60,616 nt of DNA from DATCZS01 sp036525795. Its GTDB lineage: Bacteria > Actinomycetota > Acidimicrobiia > Spongiisociales > ZC4RG35. How positions within the stretch are numbered: the first letter of the stretch is position 1; each line of letters opens with the position of its first letter. The stretch covers positions 1-60,616 of the forward strand of contig DATCZS010000135.1 in the NCBI GenBank assembly GCA_036525795.1. Reading direction: 5' to 3'. The position numbers and the translations under genes were made by a program. Under the pieces are notes generated by a model. It was not told the DNA's origin, did not search any database, and saw nothing but the letters and a program-made list of their open reading frames with translations. Below are positions 31,582 through 39,357 of this stretch, one piece after another.

Positions 31582-32739
31582 ATGAAGATCGACTTTCAGG
31601 TCATGGAGGCACTCGAACTGCTCGAACGCGAGCGCGGGGTGCCGGTCGACACCATCCTGGACGCGCTCGCCAACGCACTGGTTTCCGCCTACAAGCGCAG
31701 TCCGGGCGCGGCGGAGGAGGCGAGGGTCACCATCGACCCGGATTCGGGTGACATCATCGTGTATGCCCAGGAACTCGACGAGGACGGGAATGTCACTCGC
31801 GAGTGGGAGGACACCCCAGAAGATTTCGGGCGCATCGCCGCTCAGACCGCCAAGCAGGTGATTGCCCAGCGCCTGCGCGAGGCCAAGCGCGAGCAGGTGT
31901 TCGACGTCTACGAGGGCCGCGAGGGCGATCTGGTCACCGGCATCGTGCAGCAGGTGGACAACCGCTACGTGATCCTCGACCTGGGTGATGCCGAGGCGAT
32001 CATGCCGGGTTCGGAGCGCATCCCGTACGAGAGGCTCGAGCGCGGCAACCGGGTCAAGGCACTCATCCTCGAGGTCCGCAACGAGGGCAAGGGCCCCCAG
32101 ATCGTGGTGAGCCGCAGCCATCCGGATCTCGTCCGGCGATTGCTCGAACTCGAGGTTCCAGAGCTCGTCGACGGAACGATCGAGATCAAGACGATCGCTC
32201 GAGAGCCAGGGCACCGGACGAAGATCGCGGTCCTCAGCAACGACGCCAATGTCGATCCGAAGGGGGCATGCGTTGGAGCGCGGGGGTCCCGGGTCCGGCA
32301 GGTGGTGAACGAGCTGCGCAGCGAGAAGGTCGACGTGGTCCAGTATCGCGACGACATGCCGCAGTTCATCGCGGAGGCGCTGGGGCCGGCCAAGGTGAAA
32401 GAGGTCCGCATCGACGAAGAGACGATGACCGCCGAGGTGATCGTGTCCGAGCACCAGCTTTCGCTGGCGATCGGCAAGGAAGGCCAAAACGCCCGACTTG
32501 CCGCCCGTCTGTCCGGCTACAAGATCGACATCCGCTCCGACGCCCCCATCGTGCCTGAAGTCGAGGTGCCGGCCGAGGTGCCGGCCGAGGTGCCGGCCGA
32601 GGTGTCGGCCGAGTCTGACCAGGCCGGTGTCGCCGTCGAGGAGGCAGTGACCGAGGAATCGGAGTCGGACGCCGACACGGCTAGCGTCGCAGACGAGGGC
32701 CCGGAGGCCGCGGCAGGCCAGGATTCAGAAGAAGAGTGA
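31582..32739 (+). CDS. nusA: Transcription termination/antitermination factor NusA
   Basis: Binds RNA polymerase and RNA and modulates pausing and termination. The 385-residue protein has the N-terminal polymerase-binding domain (1-110), an S1 domain (EGDLVTGIVQQVDNRYVILDL near 115), and two KH domains (DPKGACVGARGSRVRQVVNEL near 225, HQLSLAIGKEGQNARLAARL near 293). The acidic C-terminal tail includes four tandem 12-bp units encoding EVPA or EVSA. In actinobacteria ylxR usually follows; here it is missing and infB comes next after 25 bp. Confidence 0.96.
   Translation: MKIDFQVMEALELLERERGVPVDTILDALANALVSAYKRSPGAAEEARVTIDPDSGDIIVYAQELDEDGNVTREWEDTPEDFGRIAAQTAKQVIAQRLREAKREQVFDVYEGREGDLVTGIVQQVDNRYVILDLGDAEAIMPGSERIPYERLERGNRVKALILEVRNEGKGPQIVVSRSHPDLVRRLLELEVPELVDGTIEIKTIAREPGHRTKIAVLSNDANVDPKGACVGARGSRVRQVVNELRSEKVDVVQYRDDMPQFIAEALGPAKVKEVRIDEETMTAEVIVSEHQLSLAIGKEGQNARLAARLSGYKIDIRSDAPIVPEVEVPAEVPAEVPAEVSAESDQAGVAVEEAVTEESESDADTASVADEGPEAAAGQDSEEE
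32563..32610 (+). repeat. Four 12-bp tandem repeats in nusA
   Basis: GAGGTGCCGGCC is repeated at 32563, 32575 and 32587, with a one-base variant at 32599. It encodes EVPA three times and then EVSA in the acidic NusA tail. Confidence 0.9.
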
Positions 32740-32764
32740 CGACGAACGCAGCGACGGAGTGAGC

Positions 32765-34987
32765 GTGGCGAAGGTACGTATCTACGAGATTGCGAGGGAA
32801 CTCGACCTCGAGTCGAAGGACGTGTTGAGCGTCGCTGTGGAACTCGGCGTGGAGGTCAAGACGGCGTCTTCGGGCGTGGAAGCGAGCGACGCCGACCGGA
32901 TCAAGGCCGCCTTGGGCGCTGCCGCAGCCGAGCCCCAGCCGGAGAAGGCCCAGCCGGTGAAGGCCCAGCCGGTGAAGGCCCAGCCGGTGAAGGCCCAGCC
33001 CGAGAAGAAGGCCCAGCCGGTGAAGGCCCAGCCCGAGAAGGCCCAGCCGGTGAAGGCCCAGCCGGAGCCCCAGCCCCAGCCGGTGAAGCCCCAGCCCGAG
33101 AAGAAGGCCCAGCCGGAGCCCCAGCCCCAGCCGGAGCCCCAGCCCCAGCCGGAGCCCCAGCCCCAGCCGGAGAAGGCCCAGCCGGAGAAGGCCCAGCCGG
33201 AGCCCGAATCGGTGGAGCAGGCCGTCGACATCGTCTCGGTGACTGCCGGGATCACGGTGGCGGATTTCGCACAGGCCATCGGCCAGTCGACCGGGGCGGT
33301 TGTGAAGGCACTTCTCACCCGCGGCCGTATGGCCGCCGCCGGCACGGAGATGCCTCAGGACGCGATGGAAGCAGTCGGCGAGGAGTTCGGCTTCATCGTC
33401 GACATCGAGCCGGCGCCGGCGGAGCCTGCGGGTCCTGCGACCGAGGCGATGCCGACCTTCGACGACGCCGAGGCCGATCTGGTGTCGCGTCCACCTGTCA
33501 TCACCGTCATGGGGCACGTCGACCATGGGAAGACCTCGCTGCTCGACCGGATTCGCCAGGCGAACGTGGTCGATGCCGAGGAGGGTGGGATCACCCAGCA
33601 CATCGGTGCGTATCAGGTCGAGGTGGGCGGCAACAGGCTCACGTTCATCGACACCCCCGGCCACGAGGCGTTCACCACCATGCGGGCGCGAGGCGCCGAG
33701 GTGACCGACATCGTCGTGCTGGTGGTGGCGGCGGACGACGGGGTCATGCCCCAGACGATCGAGGCCATCAGCCACACCAAGGCCGCAGGGGTCGAGATGG
33801 TCGTCGCCATCAACAAGTGTGATCTCCCGGCGGCCGATCCGCTGCGGGTCCGGACCGAACTCACCCAGCACGGTGTGATCGTGGAGGAACTCGGCGGCGA
33901 CGTTCCGTCGGTAGAGGTGTCTGCCGCCACCGGAGACGGTCTCGAGCAGTTGCTCGAGGTGCTCGATCTGATCGCACAGTTGCAGGAGTTCAGGGCGAAT
34001 CCCAAGCCCGCGGCGGTCGGGGTCGTCATCGAATCGCAGCTCGATCCCGGGATGGGTCCGACGGCGACGGTCATCGTCAAGCGCGGCACCCTCACCCAGG
34101 GTGACTCGTTCGTCGCCGGAGCGGTGCCGGGTCGGGTCCGTGCGATGATGGACCACGAGGGCAACCGCCTGAAGTCCGCGGGCCCCAGTACGCCGGTTCT
34201 CATCATGGGTTGGTCCGAGGTTCCCACTGCCGGCGACATCATGGAGGCCGTCGGCAACGACAGAGAAGCGCGGGCAATCGCTGCGGAGCGAGCGGAAGCC
34301 CTGAAATCCGAGACGCAGGGAAGCCTTTCGGCTCGCGACCGGCTCCAGACGCTCCTCGATCAGTTGCGGGCGGAGGACACCGAGCTGCGAGTGGTCCTCA
34401 AGGCGGACGCACATGGCTCGCTCGAGGCTCTCAAGGACTCGCTCGCCAAGATCACCCGCGAGGACGCCCGGATCGACATCGTTCACGGTGCCGTGGGAGG
34501 CATCAACGAGAACGACGTCACGCTGGCCGAGGTCACCGGGGCCGTCGTCGTTGGCTTCAACGTGCGACCGGATCCCAAGGCCAGACGCGCTGCCGAACAG
34601 CAGGGCATCGAGGTGCGGACATACGGCATCATCTACGAGCTGCTCGATGAACTCGAGGCGATGCTCGTCGGCCAGCTCGAACCGGACACCGAAGAGGTCG
34701 TGCTCGGCTCTGCGGAGATCAGAGCGCTCTTCCGCGTGCCCCGGGCCGGCACGATCGCCGGGTGCTACGTGACCGAAGGGGTGATGCAGCGTGGGGCGAG
34801 AGCGCGCCTGCTGCGCGACGGCGTCGTCGTCCACAACGGTCGCATCGGCTCGCTCCGTCGGTTCAAGGACGACGTGCGCGAGGTGGCGTCCGGTTTCGAG
34901 TGCGGCATCGGGCTGGAGGGCTACAACGACGTCAAGGAAGGCGACATCATCGAGGCCTACACCACCCGCGAGGTGCCCCGCACCTGA
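32765..34987 (+). CDS. infB: Translation initiation factor IF-2
   Basis: GTPase that brings initiator tRNA to the 30S subunit. The 740-residue protein starts VAKVRIYEIARELDLESKD, followed by a 93-residue linker of Pro/Gln/Lys/Glu repeats (about 56-148). The GTPase has VMGHVDHGKTSLLDRI near residue 250, FIDTPGHEAF near 298, and AINKCDLP near 352. C-terminal domains end with EGYNDVKEGDIIEAY. GTG 32765 is preferred to GTG 32759 because GGAG lies 5 nt upstream and its start matches the family. Confidence 0.96.
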   Translation: MAKVRIYEIARELDLESKDVLSVAVELGVEVKTASSGVEASDADRIKAALGAAAAEPQPEKAQPVKAQPVKAQPVKAQPEKKAQPVKAQPEKAQPVKAQPEPQPQPVKPQPEKKAQPEPQPQPEPQPQPEPQPQPEKAQPEKAQPEPESVEQAVDIVSVTAGITVADFAQAIGQSTGAVVKALLTRGRMAAAGTEMPQDAMEAVGEEFGFIVDIEPAPAEPAGPATEAMPTFDDAEADLVSRPPVITVMGHVDHGKTSLLDRIRQANVVDAEEGGITQHIGAYQVEVGGNRLTFIDTPGHEAFTTMRARGAEVTDIVVLVVAADDGVMPQTIEAISHTKAAGVEMVVAINKCDLPAADPLRVRTELTQHGVIVEELGGDVPSVEVSAATGDGLEQLLEVLDLIAQLQEFRANPKPAAVGVVIESQLDPGMGPTATVIVKRGTLTQGDSFVAGAVPGRVRAMMDHEGNRLKSAGPSTPVLIMGWSEVPTAGDIMEAVGNDREARAIAAERAEALKSETQGSLSARDRLQTLLDQLRAEDTELRVVLKADAHGSLEALKDSLAKITREDARIDIVHGAVGGINENDVTLAEVTGAVVVGFNVRPDPKARRAAEQQGIEVRTYGIIYELLDELEAMLVGQLEPDTEEVVLGSAEIRALFRVPRAGTIAGCYVTEGVMQRGARARLLRDGVVVHNGRIGSLRRFKDDVREVASGFECGIGLEGYNDVKEGDIIEAYTTREVPRT
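32930..33208 (+). repeat. KAQPV/EPQPQP repeat tract in infB
   Basis: A run of 9- and 15-bp units encodes KAQPVKAQP, EKKAQP and EPQPQP motifs with near-identical codons (AAGGCCCAGCCG is frequent), indicating expansion by slippage. It forms the flexible linker between the IF-2 N-terminus and the GTPase. Confidence 0.9.
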
Positions 34988-35283
34988 TGCAGGTGGCCGC
35001 GCTCCGCTTCGAGCTGCACATCCCCGAGAGCCGCTCGCTCAAGGCGAAACGGAGCGTGGTGCGCCCGATCGTCGAGGGTCTTCGGCGGAAGCTGTCTGTC
35101 AGCGTGTCGGAGGTCGATCACCACGACACATGGCAGCGCGCTGCCATCGGCGTGGCGGTGGTGGCGCCGGATGCGGGGCATCTGGAGCAACTCCTCCAGG
35201 CGATCCACGACTACGTTGACCGTCACGAACCCGAGGTGGTGGTGCTCGAGGTGTCGGTGGCGTACCTGGAGGAGCCTGGATGA
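34987..35283 (+). CDS. DUF503 (YlxP-like) protein
   Basis: A 98-residue protein of the DUF503 family, a ferredoxin-like fold of unknown biochemical role encoded in the nusA-infB-rbfA cluster in many Gram-positives. Landmarks are LRFELHIPESRSLKAKRSVVRPIVE and DHHDTWQRAAIGVAVVA, each shown in part in homologues. ATG 34987 overlaps the infB stop by one base (TGATG) and the gene overlaps rbfA by ATGA. Confidence 0.9.
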   Translation: MQVAALRFELHIPESRSLKAKRSVVRPIVEGLRRKLSVSVSEVDHHDTWQRAAIGVAVVAPDAGHLEQLLQAIHDYVDRHEPEVVVLEVSVAYLEEPG

Positions 35284-35642
35284 GCAAGCCCCCATATCCC
35301 CGGACCCGAAGGGTGAACTCGATCGTCCACCAGGTGATCGCCGAGGAGGTCGAGCGGCTGAAGGATCCTCGTCTGGGATTCGTCTCCATCACCGGTGTCG
35401 ACACGGCGCCGAACTTCCGGAATGCGACGGTGTACTTCTCCACGCTCCCACTCGAACACGCCGAGGAGACCATGGAGGCTCTCCGGGCGGCGGCGCCGCG
35501 GCTGCGCCGCATCCTGGGGGAGCAGGTGAGACTGAAGTACACCCCGGCCTTGACCTTCGAATTCGACCGTGGAGTGGCGGAGGGCGATCGGATCGACCGG
35601 CTTCTCCGCAATCTCGACATGGGGGAATCCGATGACGATTGA
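35280..35642 (+). CDS. rbfA: Ribosome-binding factor A
   Basis: Late-stage 30S maturation and cold-adaptation factor that binds the 16S 5' helix. The 120-residue protein shows RRVNSIVHQVIAEEVERLKDPRLGF, in part, near residue 10, and NATVYFSTLP, with an RLKYTPALTFEFDRG end near residue 85. It is translationally coupled to both neighbours (ATGA with DUF503, 11-bp overlap with nrnA). Confidence 0.95.
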   Translation: MSKPPYPRTRRVNSIVHQVIAEEVERLKDPRLGFVSITGVDTAPNFRNATVYFSTLPLEHAEETMEALRAAAPRLRRILGEQVRLKYTPALTFEFDRGVAEGDRIDRLLRNLDMGESDDD

Positions 35643-36609
35643 GCCGGAGAAGCTCGAACGCGCCGCCCGCACGATCGCCGACGCTTCCGTCGTCGGCATG
35701 GCCTGTCACATCGGCCCGGATGGCGACGCCCTCGGATCCATGCTGGGTATGGCGGTTGCCGCGGCGGGGGCAGGCAAGAAGGTGTTTCCATCGTTCGGGG
35801 AGCCGTTCACCGTGCCCGAGACGTTCCGCTTTCTCCCGGTGCACGTACTGGTGCCCCCGGCGGCGATGCCGGCAGAACTGGATGTCTTCGTGACCTTCGA
35901 TGCCGGCTCCGCAGACCGTCTCGGGGAGCTCGAGGTATTCGTCGAGAGGGCAGGCGAGGTGGTGGTGATCGATCATCACGTCACCAACGAGGGGTTCGGC
36001 ACACACGACCTGATCGATGGCCAGGCAGCGGCCACTGCCGAGATCGTGGTCGAGTTGCTCGACGTGCTGGGGTGGAAGCTGACCCCGGAGGTGGCGATGT
36101 GCCTTCACACGGGCCTGGTCACCGACACGGGGCGCTTCCAGTACTCCAACACCGCACCCGCCACCCTCGAGACCGCTGCCCGCCTCGTCGCCGCAGGTGC
36201 CAGCCCGGAGGTGATCGGTCGGCACGTCTACGAGGAGGCACCGTTCGGCTACCTGAAGGTCGCCGGCGCAGCGCTGTCTCGCGCCCAGCTCGACCCGGCG
36301 CGGCGGCTGGTGTGGACCGTGATGACCCAGGACGACCTCGATCGAGCGGGTATTGCGCTGGATGAGACCGATCCACTGATCGACGCCCTGCGGGTGGCCC
36401 GCGAGTCCGACGTCGCGTTGCTGCTGAAACACCTCGGGCCGAATCGCGTGAAGGGAAGCCTTCGGTCGCGGGGCAGGGTCGACGTGGGAGCGATCGCCGT
36501 CGCACTCGGCGGAGGGGGGCACCACAACGCGGCAGGATTCACGTTCGAGGGAACCCCGGACGATGTGGTGCGCGCCGTGTGCGAGCGTCTGGAACCGGCG
36601 GGTGACTGA
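35632..36609 (+). CDS. nrnA: DHH-family bifunctional oligoribonuclease/PAP phosphatase NrnA-like
   Basis: Cleaves short RNAs or 3'-phosphoadenosine 5'-phosphate. The 325-residue protein has the DHH motifs CHIGPDGDALGSMLGM near residue 24, DVFVTFDAGSADR, VVVIDHHVTNEGFG near 112 and the C-terminal DHHA1 motif ALGGGGHHNAAGFTFEG near 290. ATG 35632 lies within the end of rbfA; the stop lies within truB. Position between rbfA and truB is standard in Gram-positives. Confidence 0.93.
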   Translation: MTIEPEKLERAARTIADASVVGMACHIGPDGDALGSMLGMAVAAAGAGKKVFPSFGEPFTVPETFRFLPVHVLVPPAAMPAELDVFVTFDAGSADRLGELEVFVERAGEVVVIDHHVTNEGFGTHDLIDGQAAATAEIVVELLDVLGWKLTPEVAMCLHTGLVTDTGRFQYSNTAPATLETAARLVAAGASPEVIGRHVYEEAPFGYLKVAGAALSRAQLDPARRLVWTVMTQDDLDRAGIALDETDPLIDALRVARESDVALLLKHLGPNRVKGSLRSRGRVDVGAIAVALGGGGHHNAAGFTFEGTPDDVVRAVCERLEPAGD

Positions 36610-37471
36610 CGGCTTTCTGGCGGTCGACAAGCCGTCAGGGATCACGTCGCACGATGTGGTCGCCCGCGTCCGCAAGGCCACCGGCATTCGGCGGGCGGGT
36701 CATGCGGGCACGCTCGACCCGATGGCGACGGGACTGGTGGTGGTGGGCCTGGGTCGGGCGACCCGCCTGATCCGGTTCGTCCAGGATGCCGACAAGGAGT
36801 ACCTGGCCACCGCCCGGTTCGGGGTTGCCACCGACACGCTCGATGCCGACGGGGTGGAGACCGGCCGCGACCCGATGGACGTCACCTTCGAGCAGGTGGC
36901 CGACGCGGCCCACTCGCTCACCGGCGTCATCGATCAGATTCCCCCGATGGTGTCGGCGCTCAAGGTGGACGGCCGCAGGCTGTACGAGCTCGCTCGTGAA
37001 GGCACGGAGGTCCATCGCGAGGCGCGACCGGTGACGGTCCACTCGCTCGAGGTCCTCGAAGTCGGCGCGGGTCCGTTCCCGGACGTCAGGCTTCGGGTGG
37101 TGTGCGGGAAGGGGACGTATGTCAGGGTGCTGGCAGACGACCTCGCCGGGAGACTCGGCGGGCACGCCCATCTCGTCTCGTTGCGGCGAACGCGTACCGG
37201 CATGTTCTCCGTCGATGAGCACGCCATCACCGTCGAGCAACTCGCCGACGGCTGGAGGGGGGCCGTCGTCTCGCCCTCCGATGCGCTCGCCGCGTTGCCG
37301 GCGATCGAGGTCGACGAAGCCGGGGCGACCGCGGTCGGCCACGGCCGTTCGCTTCCCCCCGGCGGGCACCCCCCTGGCACCCATCTCCGCGTGATCGATG
37401 GAGATGGCAGACTGCTCGCCGTGTTTCGCTCCGATCCGGATGCAGTGCGACCCGAAGTGGTACTCGGATGA
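36602..37471 (+). CDS. truB: tRNA pseudouridine(55) synthase TruB
   Basis: Converts U55 of tRNA to pseudouridine. GTG 36602 gives a 289-residue protein starting with FLAVDKPSGITSHDVV. The catalytic Asp is in RAGHAGTLDPMATGLVVVG near residue 38. KEYLATARFGVATDTLDADG and PPMVSALKVDGRRLYELAREG are conserved. The C-terminal PUA-like region has ARAVGHGRSL-type AVGHGRSLPPGG. It overlaps nrnA by 8 bp and ribF by 4 bp. Confidence 0.95.
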   Translation: MTDGFLAVDKPSGITSHDVVARVRKATGIRRAGHAGTLDPMATGLVVVGLGRATRLIRFVQDADKEYLATARFGVATDTLDADGVETGRDPMDVTFEQVADAAHSLTGVIDQIPPMVSALKVDGRRLYELAREGTEVHREARPVTVHSLEVLEVGAGPFPDVRLRVVCGKGTYVRVLADDLAGRLGGHAHLVSLRRTRTGMFSVDEHAITVEQLADGWRGAVVSPSDALAALPAIEVDEAGATAVGHGRSLPPGGHPPGTHLRVIDGDGRLLAVFRSDPDAVRPEVVLG

Positions 37472-38403
37472 CCAGGCTGCTGCGAGGTGATCCGCTGACG
37501 TGGCCGGTCAGGCCGGGCGGCTCGGCGGTGGCGATCGGTGTGTTCGACGGCGTTCACCGCGGACATCGGGCCGTGATGCGGCGACTCTCGCTTCAGGCTC
37601 ACGAGGCCGGGCTGGAGTCGATTGCCCTCACATTCGATCCGCATCCGTTGGAGTTCCTGGATCCGGATCGGTCGCCTCACCTCCTGACATCGGTCGACCG
37701 GCGGGCGGAGTTGCTCGGAGAGTGCGGGGTGGATGTGGTCGGTGTCCTGGCGTTTCCACAGATTCGCGACCTCGACCCGGCCGTCTTCGCCGTGGAGATC
37801 CTCTCGCTGCGGCTCAACGCCAAGCTGGTGGCGGTGGGCGCCAATTTCCGGTTCGGACGGGACCGGCAGGGTGACACCGACCTGCTGAGCCGGGTGGGGG
37901 AGGAGCGCGGCTTCGAGGTCGAGGTGGTCGATCTGGTGGGATCCGATGATGGTGAGATCGTGTCTTCTTCCCGGATCCGGGCGCTCGTCGCGGCGGGGCT
38001 GGTGGAGGACGCCGCCAATCTCCTGGGCCATCCCTTCGAGGTGAGCGGACCGGTGATCCACGGAGACGCCCGCGGCCGCGGCATCGGGTTCCCGACCGCC
38101 AATCTCCACATCCCGGAGCGCATGGCCATTCCCGCCGACGGGGTCTACGCGGCCTGGGCGCATTGGGAGGACACGTTCTGGCCCGCCGTGGTGAACATCG
38201 GCGTGCGTCCGACGTTCGGCCTCGACCGGCGCACGGTCGAGGCCCATCTGATCGACTTCGACGGGGATCTCTACGGGGTGTCGCTTCGGCTGTCGTTCGT
38301 GGAACGGCTGAGGGAGGAGCGCACCTTCGATGGAGTGGAGGCCCTCGTCGGCCAGATCGCGATCGACCGTGACCGGGCCCGGGCGATCCTCGGCACGCCA
38401 TGA
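37468..38403 (+). CDS. ribF: Bifunctional riboflavin kinase/FAD synthetase
   Basis: Makes FMN and then FAD. The N-terminal FAD synthetase (1-180) has AIGVFDGVHRGHRAVM near residue 23 and VGANFRFGRDRQGD near 123. The C-terminal flavokinase has GRGIGFPTANLHIPERM near 205 and GVYAAWAH, VVNIGVRPTFG near 245. ATG 37468 overlaps truB by ATGA and the gene runs directly into the RidA gene with the same overlap, so the block is translated in coupling. Confidence 0.95.
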   Translation: MTRLLRGDPLTWPVRPGGSAVAIGVFDGVHRGHRAVMRRLSLQAHEAGLESIALTFDPHPLEFLDPDRSPHLLTSVDRRAELLGECGVDVVGVLAFPQIRDLDPAVFAVEILSLRLNAKLVAVGANFRFGRDRQGDTDLLSRVGEERGFEVEVVDLVGSDDGEIVSSSRIRALVAAGLVEDAANLLGHPFEVSGPVIHGDARGRGIGFPTANLHIPERMAIPADGVYAAWAHWEDTFWPAVVNIGVRPTFGLDRRTVEAHLIDFDGDLYGVSLRLSFVERLREERTFDGVEALVGQIAIDRDRARAILGTP

Positions 38404-38789
38404 CGAGGCTTCGGCACGGATCGGCCTCGCACTATGAGCAGGAATTCGGGTTCAGCCGCGCGGTCAGGGTCGGGAACCGGGTCGAGGTGGCCGGTACCGC
38501 CCCTATTCCTCAGGACGGAGGACGACCACCCGTCTCGGCGCACGATCAGATGCTGCTGTGCGGCCGGATCGCCCTCGACGCGATCGAGGCATTGGGAGGC
38601 TCTGTCGTCGATGTCGTGCGCACCCGGGTGTACGTCGTCGATGCATCCGACTCCGAAGAGATCGGTCGAGCCCATCGCCTGGTATTCGGAGAGGCGATGC
38701 CCGCCGCCACCATGGTGGTGGTGGCGGGACTGCTCGATCCGGGGTGGAGGGTCGAGATCGAGGTCGAGGCCCTCATCGGGGAACGCTGA
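38400..38789 (+). CDS. RidA/YjgF/YER057c family protein
   Basis: A 129-residue member of the RidA superfamily; studied members hydrolyse reactive enamine/imine intermediates. The C-terminal VVDVVRTRVYVVDASDSEEI, PAATMVVVAGLLDPGWRVEIEVEAL (in part) is typical, with the arginine of VRTRVYV at the expected site. The substrate is unknown. It overlaps ribF by ATGA, an unusual insertion between ribF and rpsO in the otherwise standard order. Confidence 0.87.
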   Translation: MTRLRHGSASHYEQEFGFSRAVRVGNRVEVAGTAPIPQDGGRPPVSAHDQMLLCGRIALDAIEALGGSVVDVVRTRVYVVDASDSEEIGRAHRLVFGEAMPAATMVVVAGLLDPGWRVEIEVEALIGER

Positions 38790-38831
38790 GCGTCTTTCGA
38801 CGCTCGAATTCGCCCGGGCCACGCAAGCTGG

Positions 38832-38837
38832 TAGTCT
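38832..38837 (+). promoter_or_regulatory. -10 box (TAGTCT) of rpsO
   Basis: TAGTCT lies 39 nt before ATG 38877. The resulting leader of about 33 nt has no obvious Shine-Dalgarno, so S15 expression may depend on leader structure or on read-through from ribF. Confidence 0.45.
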
Positions 38838-38876
38838 GACGTCGTTCCTTCTTCTCGAGATTCGGGTTTCACGCGC

Positions 38877-39134
38877 ATGAAGACGACGCAAGAGATCATC
38901 TCCGAGTTCGGGACCCACGACTCGGACACCGGTTCGCCGGAGGTCCAAGTGGCGATCCTGACCGAGCGGATCAATCACCTCACGGACCACCTCCGTGAGC
39001 ACAAGCACGATCACCACAGCAGGCGCGGCCTGCTGATGCTGGTCGGCAAGCGGCGGCGGCTGCTCAACTACCTGAAGCGTCAGGACGTCGAGCGCTACCG
39101 GCGTCTCATCGCGGCGCTCGGCTTGCGCCGCTGA
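38877..39134 (+). CDS. rpsO: 30S ribosomal protein S15
   Basis: Binds the central domain of 16S rRNA and helps the 30S-50S bridge. The 85-residue protein contains GTHDSDTGSPEVQVAILTERI, shown in part, and HKHDHHSRRGLLMLVGKRRRLLNYLK, shown in part, both S15 signatures. It is followed by the structured leader of pnp, the same order as in E. coli and Streptomyces. Confidence 0.97.
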   Translation: MKTTQEIISEFGTHDSDTGSPEVQVAILTERINHLTDHLREHKHDHHSRRGLLMLVGKRRRLLNYLKRQDVERYRRLIAALGLRR

Positions 39135-39357
39135 TTCAGGGTTTCGGCGGAGCGGAGATCCCGCTCGCCGATGTGTGGCGGAGACGCCACGTCGCGGAAG
39201 CCCCGCGAGACGTTCCGGGAAGAACCCGGGATCACGGACCGAGGTCCGACACACCAACCGAGCCGATGGCCGGTTGCTAGTTGCGACTCCTGAGACATCT
39301 CCACCTCAGGAGTGACCACTGGTAACGGGTCCGGCTCCAGACATCAAAGGAGAATCC
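39135..39357 (+). ncRNA. Highly structured pnp leader (possible Actino-pnp RNA)
   Basis: This 223-nt stretch between rpsO and pnp holds seven successive hairpins: GAGCGG/CCGCTC (39150-39166), GTGGCG/CGCCAC with a GAGA tetraloop (39175-39190), TCGCGG/CCGCGA (39192-39208), CCGGG/CCCGG (39215-39229), CGGAC/GTCCG (39235-39248), CAACCG/CGGTTG with an inner GCC/GGC (39255-39276), and a 9-bp ACTCCTGAG/CTCAGGAGT (39286-39313). AAAGGAG at 39346 and GTG 39358 follow. The Actino-pnp motif is known upstream of actinobacterial pnp genes; I infer, but cannot align, that this is a member. Confidence 0.55.
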
